Below the pieces are notes generated by a model. It did no database searches, was not told the DNA's origin, and saw nothing but the letters and a program-made list of their open reading frames with translations. From Corynebacterium falsenii (GTDB lineage Bacteria; Actinomycetota; Actinomycetes; Mycobacteriales; Mycobacteriaceae): a stretch of 64,000 nucleotides of DNA. Position numbers and translations under genes: made by a program. Numbering within the stretch: position 1 is the stretch's first letter; every line of letters starts with the position of its first letter. Shown in pieces: positions 52,140 to 60,143 of the stretch. Where the stretch lies: assembly GCF_020099275.1 (NCBI RefSeq), contig NZ_CP083646.1, forward strand, positions 1,302,001 through 1,366,000. Reading direction: 5' to 3'.

Positions 52140-53393
52140 TTAGCGGCGCAGCGCGAATCGGCCGCAGAGAAACGCCAGGTAGATCATCAAAACATTGCGT
52201 GCAGCCAAGATGAGGGCGACCACAGGGTTCGGACCGAAGACCAGCTGGGAGTACAGGAACGGGTAAAGCAGCGTGGTCATCGCCGCGATGATGATGGCGA
52301 CGCGGGGGATCTTACCGAGTCCGTGGGTCGGTATCACGGCAAGGACGACCGCCAGCAGCGGGCCGAACCACGTGAGATATTGCGGGGAGAATACCTTGTT
52401 GCTCACGATGAGGAGGACCACGAGCAGCAGGAAGAAGGAGGCTGCCTTGTCCGGGGTCCAGCCTCCGCGCACGAAGCGCACGCAGGCCACGCCGAGTGCT
52501 AGCGCGAGCGTGGCCAGCATGAGCGCGTTCGATACAACGATGCCCGCGCTCACACCGGGTCCAAAGATCTCATAGCTCTTCGACGCCGCGTACTCGATCA
52601 CCCAGCCATCCTTGTTGAAGGAGTTGGCGAGGGTGAGCGGGGTCGCGGCGATCGATTCCACCTGCAGGCCGCGATCCCCCTGGTAGGACAGCGGGGAAGT
52701 CAGCCGTTCGAACCCCGAGGTGGCAATGGTGATCCCAGCGGTGACCACGACGGAGAGGGCGAACCAGATCAGGCGGGTCCACGTGGAGCGGTTGTTCCAT
52801 TTGCCTACCAGCGCCGCTGCCAGTACGCCCGGCCAGAGCTTGGACATTGTTGCCAGTCCAAGGAGGGCGGATGCCACCCGTGGACGAGTGAACAGAAAAG
52901 CCACCGTCAACGCCACCAATAATCCGGGATACAAATCCAGGCGGGTGAGCAATATGGGCCCCGCAGCGGCAGAAAAGAAGATCCAGTACGTGGGGGCGTC
53001 GAGACTACCGGCGGCTGAGGAACGGCGCCCGAGGTAGATGAGGAAAGCCAGAAACGCCGCCGACAAAGCCACGATGGTGGCGACGAACCCGATGACGAAG
53101 GCTGTGTTGTTCGTAGGCGTGATGAGGTCGATGAGACGCAGGGGCCACACGCCGGCATCGGGGTATTCGGAAAGCGACGGCGTGGAGTCCAGCTGAGCGT
53201 GCGGATCGAGCTCAGGGTGCAGCCCGCGGAAGTAGTAACCGATGTCCTCGGTGGGCGTGCGGGCGATGGTGAGAATCGAAATCCAAAAGATCTGGACGAT
53301 GGCCCAGCTCAGCCATACGGCGCGCACGCTGCGCAAACGCAGCGGTGGGCGCACTGTTGCGGCCCGAGATCTAGTTGTCGTGGTCATGCCCAC
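52140..53393 (-). CDS. Polytopic GT-C type glycosyltransferase (GT87-like)
   Basis: 417 residues with about ten transmembrane helices. An extracytoplasmic first loop bears TPTEDIGYYF near the N-terminus, with the acidic pair typical of polyprenol-phosphate-sugar-dependent enzymes, and SNKVFSPQYLTWFGPLL near the end is the usual GT87 block. Probably adds mannose or arabinose to an envelope glycolipid or glycan; acceptor unknown. Convergent with the TauE gene. Confidence 0.82.
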   Translation of the reverse strand: MGMTTTTRSRAATVRPPLRLRSVRAVWLSWAIVQIFWISILTIARTPTEDIGYYFRGLHPELDPHAQLDSTPSLSEYPDAGVWPLRLIDLITPTNNTAFVIGFVATIVALSAAFLAFLIYLGRRSSAAGSLDAPTYWIFFSAAAGPILLTRLDLYPGLLVALTVAFLFTRPRVASALLGLATMSKLWPGVLAAALVGKWNNRSTWTRLIWFALSVVVTAGITIATSGFERLTSPLSYQGDRGLQVESIAATPLTLANSFNKDGWVIEYAASKSYEIFGPGVSAGIVVSNALMLATLALALGVACVRFVRGGWTPDKAASFFLLLVVLLIVSNKVFSPQYLTWFGPLLAVVLAVIPTHGLGKIPRVAIIIAAMTTLLYPFLYSQLVFGPNPVVALILAARNVLMIYLAFLCGRFALRR

Positions 53394-53423
53394 CTGCTGC
53401 CTTTCACAACAGGTGATTTTAGC

Positions 53424-53918
53424 CTACGGATTGATTTTTTCGGTCGACTCGGCTTCCTTAGCCAAAGATTCCAAGGTCTGCTCCATGCCTGCACGCAAGT
53501 CGGTCTCGAAAGACTTCTCGCCGCCGAGGGCCACGGAGACAAGGGCACGAGAGACAGCGGTGGTGTTTCCATCGACCAGGCGCTTGTGGGTCACAGTGGT
53601 CTTGGGGTGACCGCCAATGCTGTTCGGCTCATCGCAGGTGAGCTCGAAGCGCCAGCGACTGGAATTCAGAGGAATCTTGAACTCCAGCGTCTTGAGGGAA
53701 TCCCAGGCGGTGACGACCGACCACGTGGGCCACCACAGCAGCCCCTTGCGGTTGAGGTTGATCGTCCACGAGCCCTTGCGGGGAGCCCCACCGACCACCT
53801 TCATGACCTTGCATTGGGGGCTGCGCTTGCCCATCGACTCGAGGTCCGAAATAAGTGCCCAGACATTCTCGATGGGGGCGTTGATGGTCTTCGAAACGGA
53901 AATCTCCTCAGCGGCCAT
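53424..53918 (-). CDS. SRPBCC/polyketide-cyclase-like protein
   Basis: 164 residues. Starts EEISVSKTINAPIENVWALI, the opening strand and helix of SRPBCC ligand-binding folds, and ends with the long C-terminal helix (GMEQTLESLAKEAES). Corynebacteria have several such proteins near envelope genes. Binds a hydrophobic ligand by fold; ligand unknown. 30 bp upstream of the glycosyltransferase gene on the same strand. Confidence 0.83.
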   Translation of the reverse strand: MAAEEISVSKTINAPIENVWALISDLESMGKRSPQCKVMKVVGGAPRKGSWTINLNRKGLLWWPTWSVVTAWDSLKTLEFKIPLNSSRWRFELTCDEPNSIGGHPKTTVTHKRLVDGNTTAVSRALVSVALGGEKSFETDLRAGMEQTLESLAKEAESTEKINP

Positions 53919-53965
53919 GGGGCGGGGCGTCCTTTCTTTGACAAAAGTTCGTGATTAGTTTAGCA

Positions 53966-55273
53966 CTACCTGAGTTGTGCAGCACGGGTGAAGGAGCGTA
54001 GTCGGTCAATGGCGGTGGCCATGGTCTCGTCGTTCTTGCAGAATGTCCACCGGACCAGGGTATTCCAGGACGAGTAGGAAGAGTCTGTGGCCTCAGGACC
54101 ACCGTCGGCGAGGAACACGCTCACGGGAATGGCGGCCACACCCGCATCCTTGGGCAGCCGGGTGCAGAAATCGACGGCGGATTCCCCAGGGAACATCGGG
54201 GCGATGTCGGAGATGAGGAAGTAGGTACCCGGAGCCTCAAAGACTTCCATGCCCATGTCCCGCAGTGCCTCGGCCAGTTCGGTGCGGCGGCGTTCGAGGG
54301 TGTCGCGCCACTGCACCGACCAGTCGTGGGCATTGTCCAAGGCCCACGCCACCGCGGGCTGGAATGGCGTGGCACCCACGTAGCTGAGGAACTGCTTGGC
54401 CGCCACCACGGCATCGAGCAGCTCGGCGGGTGCCATCGCCCAGCCGATCTTCCAGCCCGTGACGTTGAAGCTCTTCGCTGCGCTGGAAATCGTGACCGTG
54501 CGCTCGCGCATCCCTGTGAGCGTGGCGAAGGGAACGTGCGTGCCCTCGAACACGAGGTGCTCGTAGACTTCGTCGGTAATCACGACGATCTGGGTGCCCC
54601 GGATACAGTCGGCAATGAACTCTAGGTCCTCCCGGCTCAGCACCGTTCCGGTGGGGTTGTGGGGAGTATTCAGCAGAATCGCCGAGGTGCGCGGGCTCAG
54701 CGCCGCCGCGAAGGCCTCCCGATCCAGGGCAAAGGACGTGTGTCCCGCAGAGTTGTCCTGGTCGGCCTGCACCCGCTGCAGGCGCACCGGCACCAGCGTG
54801 GCCCCGGCCAGTCCCACGGCCGCGGGGTACGCATCGTAGGTCGGCTCCAGTGCCACGACCTCGGATCCTTCCTCGACCAATCCCAGGATGCTCGCGGCCA
54901 AGGCCTCGGTTGCCCCCACGGTCACGGCGATCTCTGTCTCTGGATCCAGCTCGTGGCCATGCCGGCGCGCGCGGTCGGCCGCGATGGCCCGCCGCAGCTC
55001 CGGAAGCCCCCGGCCGGGTCCGTACTGATTCATCGTGGCGCCGGGCTCGTGGACCATTCGCGCGGCGATGTCCAGCATCTCTTGGGGGCCGTCCTCGTCG
55101 GGGAAGCCCTGCCCCAAGTTCGCGGCCTTGTGCTGTGCGGCTAAGGCACTCATCGTGGCGAAGATCGTCTCGCCCACGGAGGCAACCCGGTGCGCCCGAT
55201 GCACACTGAAGGCGGGGGAGCAGCTGGTGGCGTCTGAGGACAAAGAGCGGGAGGAATCATCTGGAGTGGTCAT
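53966..55273 (-). CDS. PLP-dependent aminotransferase, class I/II (DapC/KAT-like)
   Basis: About 435 residues from MTTPDDSSRSL. Aminotransferase motifs ANLGQGFPDEDGPQEM, VTVGATEALAASI, NTPHNPTGTV, TDEVYEHLVFEG and the PLP lysine in SSAAKSFNVTGWKIGW; final Arg in VRWTF. The family includes kynurenine/methionine aminotransferases and N-succinyldiaminopimelate aminotransferase; the exact substrate is not fixed by sequence. A longer upstream frame overlaps the terminator and is rejected. Confidence 0.9.
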   Translation of the reverse strand: MTTPDDSSRSLSSDATSCSPAFSVHRAHRVASVGETIFATMSALAAQHKAANLGQGFPDEDGPQEMLDIAARMVHEPGATMNQYGPGRGLPELRRAIAADRARRHGHELDPETEIAVTVGATEALAASILGLVEEGSEVVALEPTYDAYPAAVGLAGATLVPVRLQRVQADQDNSAGHTSFALDREAFAAALSPRTSAILLNTPHNPTGTVLSREDLEFIADCIRGTQIVVITDEVYEHLVFEGTHVPFATLTGMRERTVTISSAAKSFNVTGWKIGWAMAPAELLDAVVAAKQFLSYVGATPFQPAVAWALDNAHDWSVQWRDTLERRRTELAEALRDMGMEVFEAPGTYFLISDIAPMFPGESAVDFCTRLPKDAGVAAIPVSVFLADGGPEATDSSYSSWNTLVRWTFCKNDETMATAIDRLRSFTRAAQLR

Positions 55274-55290
55274 CACGTGCCTAGCGTATA

Positions 55291-55313
55291 AAAAGCGCCC
55301 CACGAGGGGGCGC
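55291..55313 (-). terminator. Rho-independent terminator after bioB-bsaP
   Basis: On the minus strand GCGCCCCCTCGTGGGGCGC forms a hairpin followed directly by TTTTT. It lies after the bsaP-like stop and before the aminotransferase, so it ends the biotin unit. Confidence 0.85.
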
Positions 55314-55341
55314 GAATGGGAGAGGAAAAGGTGCGGGGGGG

Positions 55342-55701
55342 CTAGCCCTGCTCGGGCAGGGTGGGCATGCGATCGAGGTAGATCGTCGCGTCGATATCCC
55401 CGTGGCGGGAACACGCGGCGGTCCATCCCATGGGATCAACCTGCACCTGCATTCGGCGACCGCACAGTGGGCAGAACCGCGGCGGCTCCAGACCCGCGCG
55501 GGCACCCACGCTGCGCCCAGCCAAAGCTCCGCGGGCGGGTTTGATGCCCTCGGCGCAGAGTGGCTGACCACTGTGCGGGTCGTAGCTGATCTCCTGTCCC
55601 AGCAGGTAGGCCGCCGTCAGCTCGCTGGTGCCATGCGGCAGCGGCAAAGCCGATGGCGATGGGTTGGGGTGCGCGCTGGGAGCGCTATCGATGGTGTTCA
55701 C
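55342..55701 (-). CDS. bsaP: Biotin synthase auxiliary protein, BsaP-like
   Basis: 119 residues. Conserved core [20 protein letters not shown] and [10 protein letters not shown] with Cys77, Cys80 and Cys97 (plus Cys49), a pattern fit for metal or Fe-S binding. This small protein type, encoded just after bioB in actinobacteria, has been reported to be needed for biotin synthase activity. It lies 43 bp downstream of bioB on the same strand, before a terminator. The N-terminus is Pro/Ser-rich and variable. Confidence 0.85.
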   Translation of the reverse strand: MNTIDSAPSAHPNPSPSALPLPHGTSELTAAYLLGQEISYDPHSGQPLCAEGIKPARGALAGRSVGARAGLEPPRFCPLCGRRMQVQVDPMGWTAACSRHGDIDATIYLDRMPTLPEQG

Positions 55702-55744
55702 GGCGGTGCCTTGGGTTCAAGCCTACGATCTGTAGGGGGCGGAT

Positions 55745-56782
55745 TTAGAGGGTCGCGTTGAGAGCCTTGATCGGCAGCTGCAGCTTGCCGAGCATGTCGA
55801 TGTCGCGCTCAGCGGGGCGGCCCAGGGTCGTTAGGTAGTTGCCCACGATGACGGCGTTGATGCCGCCGAGCATGCCCTTTTCCGCACCCAGGTCGCCGAG
55901 GGTGAGTTCGCGGCCGCCGGCGAAGCGCAGCATGACCTGCGGCAGTGCCAGGCGGAACGCGCCGATGGTCTTCAGCGCCTCGTTGGCCTCCATCGGCTCC
56001 AAGTGGGAGAACGGGGTGCCGGGGCGGGGGTCGAAGAAGTTCATGGGAACCTCGGTGGGGTTGAGGCGCTGCAGGTCCGTGGCGAACTCGGCGCGCTGCT
56101 CAACGGTCTCGCCCATGCCGACGATGCCGCCACAGCAGACCTCCATGCCTGCGTCGCGCACCATCTCGAGGGTGTTGATGCGCTCTTCCCAGGTGTGGGT
56201 GGTCACGACCTCGGGGAAGTAGCTGCGGGCGGTTTCCAGGTTGTGGTTGTAGCGGTGCACGCCGGCCTTCTTGAGACGGTCGACCTGCTCCTGGGTGAGG
56301 ATACCGATCGACGCCGCTACGTTGATGTCCACCTCAGCCTGAATCGCGTCGACCGCGTTTTCCATCTGCTGCATGAGGTCCTCATCGGGTCCCTTGACGG
56401 CAGCGACGATGCAGAACTCGGTGGCGCCGGTCTTGGCGGTCTGCTTGGCGGCCTCGATGAGCTGGGCGATGTCCAGCTGCACGGAGCGCACGGGGGATTC
56501 GAACAGTCCGGACTGGGCGCAGAAGTGGCAGTCCTCGGGGCAGCCACCGGTCTGCAGGGAGATGATGCCTTCCATCTCCACGGCGTCGCCGCACCAGCGC
56601 AGGCGAACCTGGTGGGCGATGTCGAGCAGTTCGTCAAGGTGCTCGTCGTCGATCTTGAGGACTTCGAGGGTGTCCTCGTAGTTCAGCGGGATGCCCTTTT
56701 CGAGGACCTGCTCGCGAGCCTTCTTGAGGATGGCCGGGCTTTCGGTGCCGGATTGGGTGGAATCAGTGGTGGCGGTCGTCAT
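55745..56782 (-). CDS. bioB: Biotin synthase
   Basis: 345 residues, radical SAM. [4Fe-4S] motif CPEDCHFC (Cys81, 85, 88), [26 protein letters not shown] and [11 protein letters not shown], where the Arg ligand of the [2Fe-2S] cluster lies. Inserts sulfur into dethiobiotin. ATG behind AGGAG. A BioQ-type palindrome is about 46-62 bp upstream. bioA and bioD are not in the window. Confidence 0.97.
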   Translation of the reverse strand: MTTATTDSTQSGTESPAILKKAREQVLEKGIPLNYEDTLEVLKIDDEHLDELLDIAHQVRLRWCGDAVEMEGIISLQTGGCPEDCHFCAQSGLFESPVRSVQLDIAQLIEAAKQTAKTGATEFCIVAAVKGPDEDLMQQMENAVDAIQAEVDINVAASIGILTQEQVDRLKKAGVHRYNHNLETARSYFPEVVTTHTWEERINTLEMVRDAGMEVCCGGIVGMGETVEQRAEFATDLQRLNPTEVPMNFFDPRPGTPFSHLEPMEANEALKTIGAFRLALPQVMLRFAGGRELTLGDLGAEKGMLGGINAVIVGNYLTTLGRPAERDIDMLGKLQLPIKALNATL

Positions 56783-56827
56783 CGCGTCTCCTGAGTTGTT
56801 GGGAATGTTTTACATCCTAATGACGTC

Positions 56828-56844
56828 CTTGAACTGTGTTCAAG
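56828..56844. promoter_or_regulatory. BioQ-type operator upstream of bioB
   Basis: CTTGAAC-TGT-GTTCAAG, a perfect 7-3-7 palindrome containing TGAAC-N3-GTTCA, which fits the TGAAC-N3-GTTAC motif described for the TetR-type biotin repressor BioQ of C. glutamicum. It is 46-62 bp before the bioB start. Confidence 0.8.
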
Positions 56845-56943
56845 AATCCGGAACGACCGTGGTCAGGGGCGTGTCTTGCGGAGGGGATTGCGGTGGATTG
56901 CGAGCATCTTGCACGATCTCTGTGTGGGGATAGGGTGGGGACT

Positions 56944-57846
56944 ATGTCTCATAGGTCGTCTCACAACTCGTCGAACCATTCAGCCCAGGACTCCTATTGG
57001 AAAAACAACCCCGGTGCCACTGGGCAATGGGAGGTGGCGGGGCTGCGCTGGTTGGGGGAGGCGATGGAAGCCGGCGGAGCCAGGGTAGTGCGAGTGCTCG
57101 AGGTCACCGGCGATGGTTTTGCGATCGAGTCCGTGCAACCTTCCACCCCCACGCGCGAAGCGGCGGAGCGTTTCGGCCGGGCGTTGGCGGCTACGCATGC
57201 TTACGGGGCGAACAGCTTTGGGGCGAGTCCCCTCGATGACCTCAGCAACCTCGGTGGTCTCGATGACCTCAGCGGTCGTGGTGGACACGGCTTTCAAGGG
57301 CCCAACGATCAACTCCTCGATCTTCCCCTGCGCCCTTTCGACAGCTGGGGAGAGTTTTTCGCAACGGTGTGCCTAGAACCGCTCGTCGACCGTGTGCGGC
57401 CCCGCATGAGCAGCGGCGATAACGCCAAGATTGATGCGCTCCTAGAGCGTCTTGCTGCCGGTGATTTCGATGATGGAACCGCGCCCGCGCGGATCCACGG
57501 TGATCTGTGGAGCGGGAATGTGCTGTGGGGGAGTATCTCGGCGGAAGGCGCCAGCGAGAACTCCAGTGGCAGCCCGGATCGGCACGCCGACGTTGAAGGG
57601 ATTCTCATCGACCCTGTGGCGCACGGCGGCCATCCCGAAACCGACCTGGCCGCGTTGGATATGTTCGGTGCCCCGCATCTCGGGGCGATCCTCGGAGCCT
57701 ACGAAGACACTGGCCAGCTGCAACCGGGCTGGCGCAATCGGGTGCCGCTGCATCAGCAGTACATCCTCTGGTTGCATGCGGCGTTGTTCGGTGGTGGGTA
57801 TCTTGATCAAACGCTGGCGGCTGTGGATCGAGCACTCAGGCTGTAA
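56944..57846 (+). CDS. Fructosamine kinase family protein
   Basis: About 300 residues from MSHRSSHNSS. ATP-grasp/APH-like kinase core: AARFGRALAATHAYG-type helix (RFGRALAATHAYGANSFG), RIHGDLWSGNVLWG with the catalytic Asp, and LIDPVAHGGHPETDLAALDMFG with the metal-binding Asp; PLHQQYILWLHAALFGGGY at the end is typical. Phosphorylates protein-bound or free fructosamines (deglycation). Divergent from bioB; an Asp/Leu-rich linker (DDLSNLGGLDDLSGRGG) is inserted near residue 100. Confidence 0.88.
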   Translation: MSHRSSHNSSNHSAQDSYWKNNPGATGQWEVAGLRWLGEAMEAGGARVVRVLEVTGDGFAIESVQPSTPTREAAERFGRALAATHAYGANSFGASPLDDLSNLGGLDDLSGRGGHGFQGPNDQLLDLPLRPFDSWGEFFATVCLEPLVDRVRPRMSSGDNAKIDALLERLAAGDFDDGTAPARIHGDLWSGNVLWGSISAEGASENSSGSPDRHADVEGILIDPVAHGGHPETDLAALDMFGAPHLGAILGAYEDTGQLQPGWRNRVPLHQQYILWLHAALFGGGYLDQTLAAVDRALRL

Positions 57847-57852
57847 CGAATG

Positions 57853-57892
57853 GCAACCAACAGCAACCAACAGCAACCAACGGCAACCAACA
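57853..57892 (+). repeat. Four tandem copies of a 10-bp unit
   Basis: GCAACCAACA repeated four times (third copy ends in G) just after the fructosamine kinase stop. Probably a slippage repeat; no function seen. Confidence 0.9.
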
Positions 57893-58003
57893 GCACGTGT
57901 GCTGCCCCTGCTGACTCGGCTGGCCTGTGGTGAGGGTAGTAACGTTTGATCACGTTCAGATTTTCTGTGCTCATGCTTTTCCTAATCTGAGGTGTTTCTA
58001 AAC

Positions 58004-59257
58004 GTGAAAAGATCTTTGTCTATTGCCATGGCTTTCGTCGGCCTCACGGTTGGCGCCGGTTTTGCCACCGGAAAGGAAGTCATTCAGTACTTCGTATCCT
58101 TCGGTTCCATGGGAATCTGGGGAGCAGTTCTTTCCGGCGTAATCATGACCGCTGCCGGAGCCGTGATCCTTCAAATCGGCAGCTATTTCCTTGCCGAGGA
58201 GCACAATTTCGTGTTCCGCAATGTCTCCCACCCCATTGTGTCCAAATTCTTGGATCTCTCCGTGACCATCACGCTGTTCGCTGTGGGATTCGTGATGCTG
58301 GCCGGTGCAGGTGCCAACCTGAATCAGCAATTCGGCATTCCGGCATGGATTGGCTCAGCCGTGATGACCCTCGTGGTGATCGCAGCGGGCATGCTGGACG
58401 TGGACAAGGTGAGCCAGATCATCGGCATGCTCACCCCTCTCATCATCGTCGCGGTCCTCATTGGTTTCGTCTACACGCTGATGAACATGCCCACTGATAT
58501 GTCCACGCTTAACGCCACCGCGCAGGCGGAGGCTTCCCCGGTATCCCCGTAGTTCCTCTCTGCCGTGAACTACAACGGCTTGGCCCTGCTGCTCGGCGTG
58601 TCGATGTCTCTGGTCATCGGCGGCAACTACGCCTCGCCGAAGGAGGCGGGAATTGGCGGTCTGCTTGGCGGTGCGATCTACACCATCATGCTGATCATCG
58701 CTGCGGTCACCCTGTACCTCAACATCGGCACGGTGGCGGGTCAGGATGTTCCCATGCTGGAGCTCATCAACCACATCCACCCGGTGCTGGGCTTCCTCAT
58801 GGCCTTTGTCATCTTCTTCATGGTCTTCAACACCGCCATCGGCATGTTCTACGCCCTCGGCAAGCGGCTGACGGCTAACGGAAAGCGCTCGTTCCGCCCT
58901 ACGTTCATCGTGGTCACTCTCCTCGGATTCGTCGTCTCCTTCGTGGGCTTCGAAACCCTCATGACCTACGTCTACCCGGTTTTGGGTTACATCGGCCTGG
59001 TCATGATCGCCGTAATGGTCGCATGGTGGATCAAGTCCCGTGACCACATCAAAGAAGAATCGAAGCGCCGCGATCGCATCCATGAGCTCACGGAGAATCG
59101 CGAGAATCCGGATGCGGATTTCTCGAAGGATGACGAGAAGGAACTGAAGAAGCATATTGACGATTCCCCGCGAGACGATGAACAATTGAAGGAGAAGATT
59201 GAGGACGAAGTAACAGAACAATCGTCCAACTCCTCCAGTTCTTCGTCGTCGGATTAG
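58004..59257 (+). pseudogene. YkvI-like membrane transporter interrupted by an in-frame amber codon
   Basis: Starts VKRSLSIAMAFVGLTVGAGFATGKEVIQYF, a GTG with GAGG upstream, and runs through five hydrophobic helices to a TAG at 58550. The same frame then continues (FLSAVNYNGLALLLGVSMSLVIGGNYASPKE) through the remaining helices to a Ser/Asp/Glu-rich tail. The break is a single codon, not a shift; TAG in place of TGG (Trp) would restore one protein of about 417 residues. The second half could start at GTG 58565 but would lack the N-terminal half. YkvI proteins are LeuT-fold transporters of unknown substrate. Confidence 0.85.
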
Positions 59258-59380
59258 CACGGCTGATATCGCGCCGGGTGCATGCGTCCTAACGCCTGCA
59301 CTCTGCCTATCAGGGACGTCGCTGGCAGGCGGAGGGGAAGTGATCTTCGCTAGTGACGTTCGCATATAGGGAGAATTCTC

Positions 59381-59983
59381 ATGGATAGCAGGCCACTCAT
59401 TCTTGGCCTTGAATCGTTTACGCCGGAGCAGGGATGGGGGCCGGCAATTCAAGAGCAACTCGGAATGGACTTGTGGCGTATCCCGGTGGTGATTTTCTCC
59501 GCCATCGGTATTTATCTCACTTTTCTTTTATTGGTGAAGATATTTGGCGCTCGAATTCTTTCCCCCATGGGTGGATTCGACGCCATTCTGCTCATCATGG
59601 TCGGCGCCGTCGCGGGTCGTGTGATCATCGGCCACCCGCCGTCACTGGCGGCCGGTGTGCTCGGCCTGACGACCCTCATGGCCCTCGTGGCAGTCTTCGG
59701 AGCCATGCGCCACGTTCGCGGCGCCTCTGGCATGCTCAACGCCCGTCCCATTGTTCTGGTCGCCCACGGCCAGCTGGTGCAGAAGGCTCTCGATCACACG
59801 CACACGGACTTGGAGGATGTTCGCGCCGCGGCCCGCCAGGCTGGTGCAGGCTCCCTGAGTGACATCGCGGCGATGGTGTTGGAATCCAATGGTGCTGTGT
59901 CCGTGATCAAGGAGGGTCAGGACCTTGACCCGTTTATTTTTCTCGACGCCGATGGCTCGCACCTCGTCCTGAAGGAAGACTAG
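59381..59983 (+). CDS. DUF421 (YetF-like) membrane protein
   Basis: 200 residues. Three N-terminal helices (IPVVIFSAIGIYLTFLLLVKIFG, DAILLIMVGAVAGRVIIG, GLTTLMALVAVFGAMR) and a cytoplasmic domain with RPIVLVAHGQLVQKAL, VRAAARQAGAGSLSDIAAMV and ESNGAVSVIKE, the DUF421 order. Function unknown. Ends at a strong bidirectional terminator. Confidence 0.9.
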   Translation: MDSRPLILGLESFTPEQGWGPAIQEQLGMDLWRIPVVIFSAIGIYLTFLLLVKIFGARILSPMGGFDAILLIMVGAVAGRVIIGHPPSLAAGVLGLTTLMALVAVFGAMRHVRGASGMLNARPIVLVAHGQLVQKALDHTHTDLEDVRAAARQAGAGSLSDIAAMVLESNGAVSVIKEGQDLDPFIFLDADGSHLVLKED

Positions 59984-60012
59984 CGATAGGGGCGCAAGAA
60001 CACCCATCGGAA

Positions 60013-60047
60013 AAGGCCCGCCAGTGAATGTTTCACTGGCGGGCCTT
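60013..60047. terminator. Bidirectional terminator between DUF421 and YhgE genes
   Basis: AAGGCCCGCCAGTGAA-TGT-TTCACTGGCGGGCCTT: a perfect 16-bp stem with a 3-nt loop; preceded by A-rich and closed by T-rich bases, between two convergent genes. Confidence 0.93.
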
Positions 60048-60143
60048 GCGCATGCCGGGCTGTGATGCAGGCTGTGATACAGGCTGTGGTGCGGGGTGGG
60101 GCGCACGGTGTGGCACAGACCGTGGTGAGCCCCGGTTCGGCGG

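Noticed and set aside
57853..57892. Short tandem repeats as a CRISPR array
   Set aside because: Units of 10 bp with no spacers; simple tandem repeat.
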